From the NCBI GenBank assembly GCA_023457135.1, contig JAEWMO010000179.1, forward strand, positions 1-24,173: a DNA stretch of 24,173 nt. Direction: 5' to 3'. Made by a program: the position numbers and the translations under genes. The notes under the pieces are model-generated. The model had not been told where the DNA came from, searched no databases, and worked only from the letters and a program-made list of their open reading frames with translations. The stretch is from Methanobacteriota archaeon. GTDB taxonomy: Archaea; Halobacteriota; Methanomicrobia; Methanomicrobiales; Methanoculleaceae. Below are positions 1 to 6,867 of the stretch, piece by piece (positions within the stretch are counted from its first letter, which is position 1; each line of letters starts with the position of its first letter).

Positions 1-154
1 GATCGTCCCTATCGGCGTGCTGACCTCTTCCGAGCACCCCGATGAGGCGGAGCAGTTCACCGTGTTCGTCATCTCCGAGGAAGGAAAGGAGATCTTCACC
101 CGGCACGGCTTCATCACCTACCCGAACCAGACCTACGCGGACGTCAAGCCCTGA
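1..154 (+). CDS. modA: Molybdate/tungstate ABC transporter substrate-binding protein, C-terminal fragment
   Basis: The window opens inside a gene, read from base 2 in frame to a TGA at 152-154. Only the last 50 residues are visible. They contain FVISEEGKEIFTRHGFITY, which matches the C-terminal helix and 'SpEG...yGF' tail typical of ModA/WtpA-type periplasmic or membrane-anchored molybdate-binding proteins. The protein would capture molybdate or tungstate outside the cell and pass it to the permease. The assignment is supported by the permease and ATPase genes that follow on the same strand. An intervening TrmO-family gene starts 24 bases downstream. The N-terminus, signal peptide and ligand residues lie outside the window, so ModA and WtpA cannot be told apart. 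Confidence 0.8.
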   Translation, partial: IVPIGVLTSSEHPDEAEQFTVFVISEEGKEIFTRHGFITYPNQTYADVKP

Positions 155-178
155 GGGCCCGGAAGGAGGAGAAGTAGC

Positions 179-682
179 ATGGAAGTCACCTACCAGATCA
201 TCGGAACCATTCACTCCCCGTTCACCGACCAGGACACCACACCCATCCAGAGCATCTTCTCCGAAGCGGAGGGAACCATCGAGCTCTTCCCGGAGTATGC
301 AGAGGGGCTCGATGGGGTCGAGGGGTTCTCCCACATCCACCTCCTCTACCACTTCCACCGGGTGAAGGGATACAACCTGCGCCAGCGCCCCTTCGTCGAC
401 GGCAGCAAGGAACGGGGCATATTTGCCATACGGCATTTCAGCCGCCCGAACCCGATCGGGATCTCCCTGGTTGAGGTCGTTGCCGTCGAGGGCAACACCG
501 TCCGGGTCCGCGGGATCGACGTGCTGGACGACACGCCGCTCCTCGACATCAAGCCCTACGTCCGCCAGTTCGACCACCGCGACGAGGTCAGGAGCGGCTG
601 GGTCGACGCGCGGCACATCGATGAGGTGAGGCTCAAGAGTTACTCGCCAAAGGATCTCAGGGAGTATGAGGAGTCCTCATGA
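179..682 (+). CDS. trmO: TrmO/TsaA-family tRNA (t6A37-N6) methyltransferase
   Basis: This 167-residue protein carries the family signatures GIFAIRHFSRPNPIGIS (about residues 80-96) and DVLDDTPLLDIKPYV (about 114-128). In characterised bacterial TrmO this fold uses S-adenosylmethionine to N6-methylate threonylcarbamoyladenosine at position 37 of threonine tRNA; the archaeal role here is inferred from the family. The ATG at 179 follows a strong ribosome site (GGAAGGAGGA, 161-170). The stop overlaps the permease start by four bases (ATGA, 679-682), so translation of the two is probably coupled. Its place between the binding-protein and permease genes of a molybdate transporter is odd, since no transport role is known for the family. 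Length is normal for the single-domain form. Confidence 0.88.
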   Translation: MEVTYQIIGTIHSPFTDQDTTPIQSIFSEAEGTIELFPEYAEGLDGVEGFSHIHLLYHFHRVKGYNLRQRPFVDGSKERGIFAIRHFSRPNPIGISLVEVVAVEGNTVRVRGIDVLDDTPLLDIKPYVRQFDHRDEVRSGWVDARHIDEVRLKSYSPKDLREYEESS

Positions 683-1476
683 TCCATCGGGACTCCTCTC
701 TTTTCCGTACGGCGACCGTGGTGGCAGCCCTCCTCATCACCGCCTTTATCGTGCTGGTCCTCATCGGTGTGGTCACGCACTCCCCGCCGGCCGTCCTCAT
801 CGAATCCCTGCTCTCCGAAGAGATCCAGTTCGCCATCAGGCTCTCGATCATCACGTCCGTCATCTCAACGCTCCTCTGCGTTCTGGTCGCCATGCCGGTG
901 GCCTACGCGCTTGCCCGCTACACGTTCCCGGGCAAATCCCTGGTGAACATGATGATGGATATCCCGATGGCGCTCCCGCCGCTCGTGGCCGGCGTGGGCC
1001 TCCTCCTCTTCTTCGGAGTATCCCCGATAGGAAAGTCGCTTGCTGCCGCGGGGCTCGCGTTCGTCTTTACGCCGCTCGGGATCATAGTGGCCCAGTTCTT
1101 TGTGAACCTGCCCTACATGCTCCGGGTGGCCCGGTCGACGTTCCAGAGCGTCAACCCCCGTTACGAGCACGTGGCAAAGACGCTTGGCTGCACCGACGCC
1201 CAGGCCTTCTGGCGGGTCACGCTCCCGATGTCCGCAAACGGCCTCCTTGCCGGAACGGTGATTACCTGGTCCAAGGGGATCGGGGAGTTCGGCGCCGCGC
1301 TGATGCTTGCCGGCGCAACCCGGATGAAGACCGAGACGCTTCCGCTCTCGCTCTTCCTGAACATGTCCACGGGAAAACTCGAGTACGCTATCTCCGCGGC
1401 GACGATTCTCATCGTGATCTCGATCATATCGCTCTACGTCTTTGAGCGTTACAGCGGAGCCACACACGTCTATTGA
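679..1476 (+). CDS. modB: Molybdate/tungstate ABC transporter permease
   Basis: This 265-residue membrane protein has a first hydrophobic segment at about residues 13-32 and several more, giving about six predicted membrane spans. The ABC-permease EAA loop is clear at about residues 162-206, with HVAKTLGCTDAQAFWRVTLP followed by GIGEFGA, the form typical of ModB/WtpB/CysT permeases. It should form the oxyanion channel as a homodimer driven by the downstream ATPase. The start ATG overlaps the trmO stop in an ATGA junction. The ATPase gene begins 12 bases after the stop, so binding protein, TrmO, permease and ATPase look like one operon. Molybdate versus tungstate preference cannot be read from the permease alone; WtpB is an equally valid name. 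Confidence 0.9.
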   Translation: MIHRDSSLFRTATVVAALLITAFIVLVLIGVVTHSPPAVLIESLLSEEIQFAIRLSIITSVISTLLCVLVAMPVAYALARYTFPGKSLVNMMMDIPMALPPLVAGVGLLLFFGVSPIGKSLAAAGLAFVFTPLGIIVAQFFVNLPYMLRVARSTFQSVNPRYEHVAKTLGCTDAQAFWRVTLPMSANGLLAGTVITWSKGIGEFGAALMLAGATRMKTETLPLSLFLNMSTGKLEYAISAATILIVISIISLYVFERYSGATHVY

Positions 1477-1488
1477 GGAGGAATATTC

Positions 1489-2547
1489 ATGCTTACCATT
1501 GACTCTGTTTCAAAGAGCCTCGGGGAATTCAGGCTCTCCGATGTCTCGCTCTCGGTCGCGGACGGAGAGTACTTCATCGTCCTCGGCCCCACCGGTGCGG
1601 GAAAGACGATCCTCCTTGAGACGATAGCCGGGATTTACAGCCCCGATGCGGGCAGGATCCTCCTCGACGGTCAGGACATCACGGATGTCCCCGCACGGGA
1701 GAGGAACATCGGCATGGTCTACCAGGACTACATGCTCTTTCCGCACCTGACGGTCGAGGCAAACATCGGGTTCGGGCTGAAATCCCGCCACGCCGATCCC
1801 GATCATATCCGCCGGAAGGTCCAGGAGAGTGCCGACCTCCTGAACATCGGCCATCTCCTCCACCGCTACCCGGGCACCCTCTCGGGCGGGGAGCAGCAGC
1901 GGGCGGCGATCGCCCGGGCACTCGTCATGGAGCCCGACGCGCTGCTGCTGGACGAACCGCTCTCCGCGCTCGACGTGAAGACGCGCGAGAACCTGCGGGC
2001 GGAACTCGCCCGGATCCACGAGGCTACCGGGACGACGATCATCCACATCACCCATAACTTCGAGGAGGTCTTCGATCTCGCCGACCGGGTGGCGATCATG
2101 CGCGGCGGCGAGGTGGTCCAGGTGGGAACACCGGAGGAGATCTTCCGGAGACCGAACTCCGACTTCGTCGCGGGCTTTGTCGGGGTGGAGAACCTCTTCC
2201 GCGGGGAGGGGTTACCCGATGGGACCGTCACGGTGGGGAACCTCCGGATACGCACGGAAAACAGTATGCCCGGACCGGTCTCCGTCGCAATCCGGCCGGA
2301 GGAGATCCTCCTCTCAAAGAGTGCCCCGCGGGAGAACGGGAGGAACGTCCTCGCCGGCCGCGTGGAGACGGTGCGGCAGAACGGCGGGCTGGTCCGCGTC
2401 TCCATCGACGCGGGAGTTCCGTTCCGGGTGACGCTGACCCGGCAGGGGTACGAGGAGGCCGATATCGTCCCCGGCGACACCGTTCACCTCGCGTTCCAGC
2501 ATTCGGCAGCCCATGTCTACCCTTCCGGCTCTCCGGAAGGGGCCTGA
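1489..2547 (+). CDS. modC: Molybdate/tungstate ABC transporter ATP-binding protein with TOBE domain
   Basis: This is a 352-residue ABC ATPase. Walker A is GPTGAGKT (33-40), the Q-loop is near Q79, the signature is LSGGEQQR (131-138), Walker B is LLLDEP (152-157) and the switch histidine is in HITHN (about H189). Residues from about 230 onward form a C-terminal extension of the TOBE/oxyanion-binding kind found in ModC and WtpC, which can bind molybdate and inhibit transport. The ATG at 1489 has a good ribosome site (GAGGAGGAATATTC). It powers the permease just upstream. The gene ends only 10 bases before the end of the convergent MscS gene, leaving almost no space for a terminator hairpin. Confidence 0.9.
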   Translation: MLTIDSVSKSLGEFRLSDVSLSVADGEYFIVLGPTGAGKTILLETIAGIYSPDAGRILLDGQDITDVPARERNIGMVYQDYMLFPHLTVEANIGFGLKSRHADPDHIRRKVQESADLLNIGHLLHRYPGTLSGGEQQRAAIARALVMEPDALLLDEPLSALDVKTRENLRAELARIHEATGTTIIHITHNFEEVFDLADRVAIMRGGEVVQVGTPEEIFRRPNSDFVAGFVGVENLFRGEGLPDGTVTVGNLRIRTENSMPGPVSVAIRPEEILLSKSAPRENGRNVLAGRVETVRQNGGLVRVSIDAGVPFRVTLTRQGYEEADIVPGDTVHLAFQHSAAHVYPSGSPEGA

Positions 2548-2557
2548 CACCCTGTTC

Positions 2558-3529
2558 TCACGCAGCCTGTCCGGGCGCCGTGCCCCTGTCGCGGACCGCA
2601 TCTTCCGGGGAAGATGACGAGGGTCCGGGGCCGGGCTCATCCTCCCGCTTCTTCTCGTCAAGGAGGTCTTCTGCCTTCAGCCGTTCGATGGCCGCGTCCA
2701 GGTATTCCGAGACGATCCTGTCCCTTTCGTGGATCTGCCGGATCCAGACCCGCACCGTCAGCCGGACCCAGTCCTCCTTGATCGACGAGACCTGCACCTT
2801 CGGCTCGAACAACGCATGATCGGGGCCGGGGCGGTCGGAGGAGAGGCGCCCGATATACGGGAGATCGAAGAGGCTCTGGAGGGCGGACCGCTCGGCCGGC
2901 CCGACGTGGGGCAGGATCAGGGGATGGTCGTGCGCGGCGGCAAGTGCGAGCGCCTCCGCCCTCGCGAGGTCTGCGGTGACCGGGACGGCGAGCGGGATCG
3001 AGACCTCAAAAAGCCCCACACGAGAGTAGTTGATGACCTTTGAGGTGATGATGCTCGAATTCGGCGTGAGGACCAGGCCGCCGTCGAGCCCCTTGAGGGT
3101 CGTCGTCGTGAACGAGATGTCCTGCACCTTGCCGGGCCCGGTCTCCGGCCTCCCGCTGACGGTCACCCACTCCTCGAGCTGGACCGGACGGTTGATCGTG
3201 ATCAGGACACCGGCGATGGCGTTCTGGATGATCTGGCGTGACGAGAACGCTATGACGATACCGAGGACACCGAGCGATGCGGCGAAGGCCGTCGGGTCGA
3301 AGGCGAGGAAGTGCCGGGCGCTCGCATAGATTCCGCCGAGGATGATGCCGTACTGCAGGACGGCCGCCGTCCACTTGGCCGTCCCGCGGGAGACCCGCCC
3401 GTCCAGAGCCCGGCGGAGGAGCAGGTAGGCGAGGTTGCCGAGGAAGAGGAACCCGATGAAGGTGAAGAGAAAGGCGAGGAACGCATCAAGGGAGACCTCG
3501 CCGATGAGGACCGAACCGCTCGACTGCAT
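2558..3529 (-). CDS. MscS-family mechanosensitive channel (downstream paralogue)
   Basis: This 323-residue protein has hydrophobic segments at about residues 15-37, 52-70 and 83-112. The last is a glycine/alanine-rich pore-type helix running into RPVQLEEWVTV, the TM3-to-beta-domain junction of MscS channels. A beta domain (to about 175) and an alpha/beta C-terminal domain follow. It would open under membrane tension to release solutes in hypo-osmotic shock. It is a close tandem paralogue of the gene at 3569-4453; both begin MQSS..VLIG. Unlike that copy it ends in a low-complexity acidic and proline/serine-rich tail (about 285-323). No Shine-Dalgarno sequence precedes either ATG, and the two upstream sequences are alike, as expected after duplication. 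The gene is probably cotranscribed with the paralogue 39 bases upstream. Confidence 0.88.
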   Translation of the reverse strand: MQSSGSVLIGEVSLDAFLAFLFTFIGFLFLGNLAYLLLRRALDGRVSRGTAKWTAAVLQYGIILGGIYASARHFLAFDPTAFAASLGVLGIVIAFSSRQIIQNAIAGVLITINRPVQLEEWVTVSGRPETGPGKVQDISFTTTTLKGLDGGLVLTPNSSIITSKVINYSRVGLFEVSIPLAVPVTADLARAEALALAAAHDHPLILPHVGPAERSALQSLFDLPYIGRLSSDRPGPDHALFEPKVQVSSIKEDWVRLTVRVWIRQIHERDRIVSEYLDAAIERLKAEDLLDEKKREDEPGPGPSSSSPEDAVRDRGTAPGQAA

Positions 3530-3568
3530 GTCAAGAGAAGTGGGAGAGGAGATGACTAATCCCTTCCG

Positions 3569-4453
3569 TCATGACGCTTCGGCCTTGACCGGGATCTCCT
3601 CGGCCGAGAGACGCTCAAGAACCTCCTTCAGGTACCGGGAGACGATATCGTCCTTCTGGGGGATCTTGCGGGTCCAGGCCCCGACGGTCAGTTTGATCCA
3701 GCCGTCGGTCACCGACGTGGTGCGGACGGCGGGCTTGAGGTAGGCAAGGTCGGGGCGGTCGGCGTGGAGGCGCCGGTTGTAGGGGAGGTCGAAGAGGTCC
3801 TGGATGACGGAGTGTTCGGCCGCACCGGGGTCCTGGATGATCCGGGGGTCGTCACGCGCTGCCGCGAGCGCGATCTCCTTCACCCGCGCGAGGTCCACGC
3901 CGACCGGGACGGAGATCGAGACCCGGATCTCCATCAGCCCGCCCCGGGAGTAGTTGATGACCTTCGAGGCGATGATGCTCGAGTTCGGCATGAGGACGAG
4001 GCCGCCGTCGAGCCCCTGGAGGATCGTCGTCGTGAAGGAGATGTCGTGCACCTTGCAGAGCCCTGTCGACGGCATCTCCCCGACGACGATCCACTCCTCG
4101 AGCTGGACCGGGCGGTTGATCGTGATGAGAACCCCTGCAAGGACGTTCTGGATGATCTGGGTCGACGAGACGGCCACGACGATACCGAGGATGCCGAGCG
4201 ATGCGACGACAGCCCTCAGGTCGAAGGCGAGGAGATACCGTGCGCTCGCGTAGCCGCCGCCGATGATGACGGCATACTGCAGGATAGCCGCCGCCCACTT
4301 GGCCGCTCCGGGGGGAATCCGCCCGTCGAGCACGCGCCGGAGAAGCATGTAGGCAAGGTTGCCGAGGAAGAGGAGCCCGATAAGAGTGAGGACGAACGCA
4401 AAGAACGCGTTAAGAGGTACCCCGCCGATGAGGACCGGATCGCTCGACTGCAT
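3569..4453 (-). CDS. MscS-family mechanosensitive channel (upstream paralogue)
   Basis: This 294-residue MscS-type channel is highly similar to the next gene along the minus strand, especially over residues 1-175. Three hydrophobic segments are visible (about 15-37, 53-72 and 83-112). The pore helix contains ASLGILGIVVAVSS and leads to NRPVQLEEWIVV, the MscS linker into the cytoplasmic beta domain. It lacks the charged low-complexity tail of its paralogue, so its length is closer to the basic MscS architecture. The ATG has no obvious ribosome site. It is followed by the second copy after 39 bases and preceded by the winged-helix gene after 43 bases, all on the same strand. Having both copies may allow two gating thresholds or mixed heptamers; that is inference. 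Confidence 0.88.
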   Translation of the reverse strand: MQSSDPVLIGGVPLNAFFAFVLTLIGLLFLGNLAYMLLRRVLDGRIPPGAAKWAAAILQYAVIIGGGYASARYLLAFDLRAVVASLGILGIVVAVSSTQIIQNVLAGVLITINRPVQLEEWIVVGEMPSTGLCKVHDISFTTTILQGLDGGLVLMPNSSIIASKVINYSRGGLMEIRVSISVPVGVDLARVKEIALAAARDDPRIIQDPGAAEHSVIQDLFDLPYNRRLHADRPDLAYLKPAVRTTSVTDGWIKLTVGAWTRKIPQKDDIVSRYLKEVLERLSAEEIPVKAEAS

Positions 4454-4476
4454 GTAGAGAGGGGTGGGTGAGCGTG

Positions 4477-4488
4477 GGAGTTAACTCC
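4477..4488. repeat. Perfect 12-base palindrome before the MscS pair
   Basis: GGAGTTAACTCC reads the same on both strands and sits between the winged-helix gene and the first MscS gene, 24 bases before the MscS start. It could be an operator, or part of a weak transcript-end hairpin. Nothing in the sequence decides between these. Confidence 0.4.
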
Positions 4489-4496
4489 TCCTGCTG

Positions 4497-4865
4497 CTAC
4501 CCGGACCTATCGCCGCCCGGTGAGGCCGCACGGGCCCGGAGCGCCGACAGGATCTCTGCATCGAGAACCTCTTCGGCACGCTCCCGATACCGGCCCGCCA
4601 TGATCGCAAGGAGGCATTCCGTCCCCGCGGCCGTGGTGGAGATGCCGACCCGCTCCGTCCGGCGGATCAGGCCGTCCCGTTCCATCGCCCCGAACCGGGG
4701 GAGGACGTAGTAGTGGGGGATCCCGAGATGCTCGGCAAGCTTCCGGGTCGTGGGGAAGCGTATGGTGATGCCCCCCGGATAAAAACTGATGGTTACGCAC
4801 CGATCCTCTTTGAGGAGGATCCGTGCTGCCGCCTCGAAGATATCGTCATGCTCGTGTGTGGACAT
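4497..4865 (-). CDS. Small winged-helix DNA-binding protein, probable transcription regulator
   Basis: This 122-residue protein has a likely helix-turn-helix at about residues 39-66: TTRKLAEHLGIPHYYVLPRF followed by a GAMERDGLIRRTER-type wing, the arrangement seen in archaeal winged-helix regulators. A helical C-terminal part (about 80-115, AGRYRERAEEVLDAEIL) could dimerise. I do not recognise the specific family, and no ligand domain is evident. No clear Shine-Dalgarno site precedes the ATG at 4865. It lies between the 78-residue unknown gene and the MscS pair on the same strand, in a neighbourhood otherwise concerned with Mo/W, so it is a candidate local regulator; its target is unknown. 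DNA binding is inferred from the motif only. Confidence 0.7.
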   Translation of the reverse strand: MSTHEHDDIFEAAARILLKEDRCVTISFYPGGITIRFPTTRKLAEHLGIPHYYVLPRFGAMERDGLIRRTERVGISTTAAGTECLLAIMAGRYRERAEEVLDAEILSALRARAASPGGDRSG

Positions 4866-4893
4866 CCGATCGCAAAAGCTTGGTTGTTGTGAG

Positions 4894-4899
4894 AAAAAA
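4894..4899 (-). terminator. T-run after the 78-residue gene
   Basis: On the minus strand six consecutive T residues lie about 15 bases after the stop of the small gene ending at 4914. This is the usual form of an intrinsic archaeal terminator. If functional, it would separate the small gene from the winged-helix and MscS genes. Confidence 0.4.
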
Positions 4900-4913
4900 G
4901 GAAGTCGGTCTGG

Positions 4914-5150
4914 TTACGCTGCCGCTTCCGCCTTCATCTCGCCCCGCTCTTCTTCGGGCATCTCCTCGAGGTAGACGATCTCCGCTCCGATATCTTTGGC
5001 GATCTGTTCGAGTTCGGTTTTGCGGAAGTGGGTGCTCTCCACCTTCAGGTGCTTGTCCTCGCCCTTCTCTTCGACGACGGCGACGACGCGGAACCGGGGC
5101 TGCTTCACGCCGGTGCCGACCTTCTGGCGTTCTCGTGCATAGATCTTCAT
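4914..5150 (-). CDS. Conserved-looking 78-residue protein of unknown function
   Basis: The protein begins MKIYARERQKVGTG and reads as a mixed beta-alpha fold: a basic N-terminal strand region (PRFRVVAVVEEKG), then a helix (ELEQIAKDIGAEIVYLEE) and a very acidic tail (EEMPEEERGEMKAEAAA). I do not recognise the family. The ATG at 5150 is chosen over an upstream in-frame codon at 5198 because GAGGTGA (minus strand, 5159-5165) is an excellent ribosome site at the right distance, and because the longer start would fall at the probable promoter. It is transcribed divergently from the storage-protein homologue, 91 bases away, and shares a palindrome-rich control region with it. Coding status is supported by the ribosome site, the codon pattern and the amphipathic composition. 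Confidence 0.75.
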   Translation of the reverse strand: MKIYARERQKVGTGVKQPRFRVVAVVEEKGEDKHLKVESTHFRKTELEQIAKDIGAEIVYLEEMPEEERGEMKAEAAA

Positions 5151-5165
5151 GCTTCTCTTCACCTC

Positions 5166-5182
5166 ATACCAGTTGGTATACC
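5166..5182. promoter_or_regulatory. Nested palindromes, candidate operator
   Basis: ATACCA-GT-TGGTAT (5166-5179) is an inverted repeat with six-base arms, and it overlaps the perfect palindrome GGTATACC (5175-5182). It lies just before the ribosome site of the minus-strand small gene, close to its expected transcription start. A further TGGTA (5186-5190) and an ATACCAG (5220-5226) lie nearby. It could bind a dimeric repressor, or form a small hairpin beside the ribosome site in the RNA. Confidence 0.5.
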
Positions 5183-5200
5183 TGCTGGTAGGCCACAAAG

Positions 5201-5208
5201 ATACTTAA
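5201..5208. promoter_or_regulatory. TATA-like element possibly serving both divergent genes
   Basis: ATACTTAA on the plus strand reads TTAAGTAT on the minus strand, both acceptable archaeal TATA boxes. With the usual 25-base offset, transcription would start near 5230 for the plus gene (a short leader to the ATG at 5242) and near 5179 for the minus gene (about 30 bases of leader carrying GAGGTGA). Confidence 0.45.
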
Positions 5209-5241
5209 TGTTTTCCTCCATACCAGAGTTAAGTGGTTTCT

Positions 5242-6048
5242 ATGGCAGAACGATTTGAGATGGATTCAAGATTTCGTGGCGAGAGCCTCGTCCGGCGGGG
5301 CCTGCTTCGCGAGACCAGGAGCGAACGGCAGCTCAGGATCATGCCGGAGTTGAACGTCGTCAAGATCGGCGGCCACGGGGTCATCGACTACGGAAAGGAG
5401 GTGATGTTCCCGCTTATCGACGAGATCGGAGAACTCTCCCGGAAGAACAAGATCCTGGTCGCCACCGGCGGCGGTGTCCGGGTGCGGCACATCCTCGACG
5501 TCGGGATCGACCTCGGCATGCCGACGGGGGTGCTTGCGGAACTGGCGGGCAAGGTCAGCGAGCAGAACGCGATCATGATGTCCATCCTCTTCTCGAAGTA
5601 CAACGGCACCCGAATCCACACCGACGACCTCTTGAACCTCCCCTCGATCCTGTCGCTCGGTATGCTGCCGGTCGTCCAGGGCACGCCGCCCTACGGCCTC
5701 TACGAGCATCCCCCGAAACTGGGGAGCATTCCACCGCACCGGACCGATACCGGCGCATTCCTGATGGCCGAGGTGGTCGGCGGGAAGAACTGCATCCTCG
5801 GGAAGAACGTGGACGGCCTCTATACCGAGAACCCGTTCGTGAACCCTGACGCCGAGTTCATCGCCGATATCACGGCCCAGGAACTCCTGGAGATGGAGAT
5901 GGAGGATATGGTGCTCGAACCGATGGCGGTCGAGCTCCTCCGGGACGCCGTCCACGTCAGAGAGATCAAGGTGGTGAACGCCCACATCCCCGGCAATATC
6001 ACCAAGGCCGTCAACGGGGAACGGGTCGGCACCATCATCCGGGCCTGA
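5242..6048 (+). CDS. Molybdenum storage protein (MosA/MosB)-like amino-acid-kinase-fold protein
   Basis: This 268-residue protein of the amino acid kinase fold is closest in pattern to the two subunits of the Azotobacter molybdenum storage protein, which hold polyoxomolybdate or tungstate clusters in an ATP-dependent hexamer. Shared features in order are: VVKIGG with a following VIDYGKE; the nucleotide loop GGGVRVRH; GIDLGMPTGVLAELAG then EQNA; PPY; IPPHRTDTGAFLMAE; VDGLYTENP; and the C-terminal VREIKVVN and VGTIIRA. The ATG at 5242 (MAERFEMDSR) is preferred to a GTG at 5233, though neither has a clear ribosome site and the leader appears short. Only one subunit gene is present here. Mo/W transporters on both sides support a role in metal homeostasis; a plain UMP-kinase-like enzyme is the alternative. 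Confidence 0.82.
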   Translation: MAERFEMDSRFRGESLVRRGLLRETRSERQLRIMPELNVVKIGGHGVIDYGKEVMFPLIDEIGELSRKNKILVATGGGVRVRHILDVGIDLGMPTGVLAELAGKVSEQNAIMMSILFSKYNGTRIHTDDLLNLPSILSLGMLPVVQGTPPYGLYEHPPKLGSIPPHRTDTGAFLMAEVVGGKNCILGKNVDGLYTENPFVNPDAEFIADITAQELLEMEMEDMVLEPMAVELLRDAVHVREIKVVNAHIPGNITKAVNGERVGTIIRA

Positions 6049-6104
6049 CGACCCCGGAGTCAAATACTTTTCATTAACCGGAGAGAAGTCTTATTTAGCC
6101 TTGC

Positions 6105-6110
6105 AGGAGG
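6105..6110 (+). other. Shine-Dalgarno-like AGGAGG set too far from the next start
   Basis: A perfect AGGAGG lies 25 bases before the ATG at 6136, beyond the normal spacing, and no in-frame start codon lies between. A TATA-like TTATTTA occurs at 6091-6097, so the element may sit at or before the transcription start rather than in the message. Confidence 0.3.
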
Positions 6111-6135
6111 ATCAGTACAGCATACGAGCGATCCC

Positions 6136-6834
6136 ATGACCCTCTATCTTGGCATTGACGACACCGACACCCGCGAGTCCCGGGGAACCGGGCGGCTCGC
6201 CCGCACGATTGCAGCAGAACTCGCCAGGAGATACACCGTGACGGGGGTGACCCGGCACCAGCTCTTCGTCCACCCCGCCGTCCCCTACACCTCTCACAAC
6301 AGCTCCGCGGTCATCCACATCCAGGAGACAGGGAACGGGGCTGCAGCCGACGTCTTTGCGACGGCAAAGGAACTGATGCTCGCCGACTTCATCGAGGGGA
6401 GCGACCCCGGCATCTGTGTCGCGGCCGGCTCTGCTGTCGGGAACGAGCTCTCCCGTTTCGGGCTCTCGGCAAAGACGAGCCTCGTGACGCAGGACCAGGC
6501 ACGCGCGCTCGCCCGCGGGGCAGGAATCCTTCTCGAGGGGCTCGGCGGCACCGAGGACGGCGTGATCGGTGCGCTTGCCGGCGTCGGGCTCGCGGCATCG
6601 GGGAACGACGGCAGGTTCGTCCAGAAGGGAACGATCCGGGACCTCCGGGGCATCCAGACGGTCGCCGCGATCCTCGCCTCAGGCGTCGACCGTGTCTCGA
6701 CCCGCGACGGCGCTGCGGTCGGCGAAGGCACCGTCACCCTCCGGAAATTCCCGAAACCCGCCTTCATCGGCGGGAATGCCGTCCTCTTCGTCGAGCCTGA
6801 CGGCGACGCCTACCATGATATCGTGGTCGGGTGA
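6136..6834 (+). CDS. Short TiaS-like protein (GIDDTD motif), function uncertain
   Basis: The N-terminus MTLYLGIDDTDTRESRGTG matches the aspartate-rich nucleotide-binding motif of TiaS, the archaeal tRNA(Ile2) agmatinylcytidine synthetase. The protein is only 232 residues, whereas TiaS is roughly 420 and has further OB-fold and zinc-ribbon parts that recognise tRNA; none is seen here. Other notable segments are GVTRHQLFVHPAVPYTSHNS (about 37-56), and a glycine-rich middle (GILLEGLGGTEDGVIGALAG) resembling an ATP-binding or FeGP-like turn region. It is thus likely a catalytic-domain-only relative. It lies 87 bases after the storage-protein homologue and 149 bases before tupA on the same strand. 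A role linked to Mo/W is suggested only by context; tRNA modification is the alternative. Confidence 0.65.
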   Translation: MTLYLGIDDTDTRESRGTGRLARTIAAELARRYTVTGVTRHQLFVHPAVPYTSHNSSAVIHIQETGNGAAADVFATAKELMLADFIEGSDPGICVAAGSAVGNELSRFGLSAKTSLVTQDQARALARGAGILLEGLGGTEDGVIGALAGVGLAASGNDGRFVQKGTIRDLRGIQTVAAILASGVDRVSTRDGAAVGEGTVTLRKFPKPAFIGGNAVLFVEPDGDAYHDIVVG

Positions 6835-6867
6835 CAGTAACCGGACAGGGTGGCCATGCCCCCCCGA

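Noticed and set aside
3764..4471. Plus-strand open frame of 235 codons opposite an MscS gene
   Set aside because: It is extremely rich in Glu, Asp, Arg and Val, a typical antisense shadow of the channel gene.
6845..6866. C-run and GGCC-rich stretch before tupA as a possible structured RNA or riboswitch
   Set aside because: The short GGG/CCC pairing is weak and lies upstream of the TATA box, so it would not be part of the tupA message.
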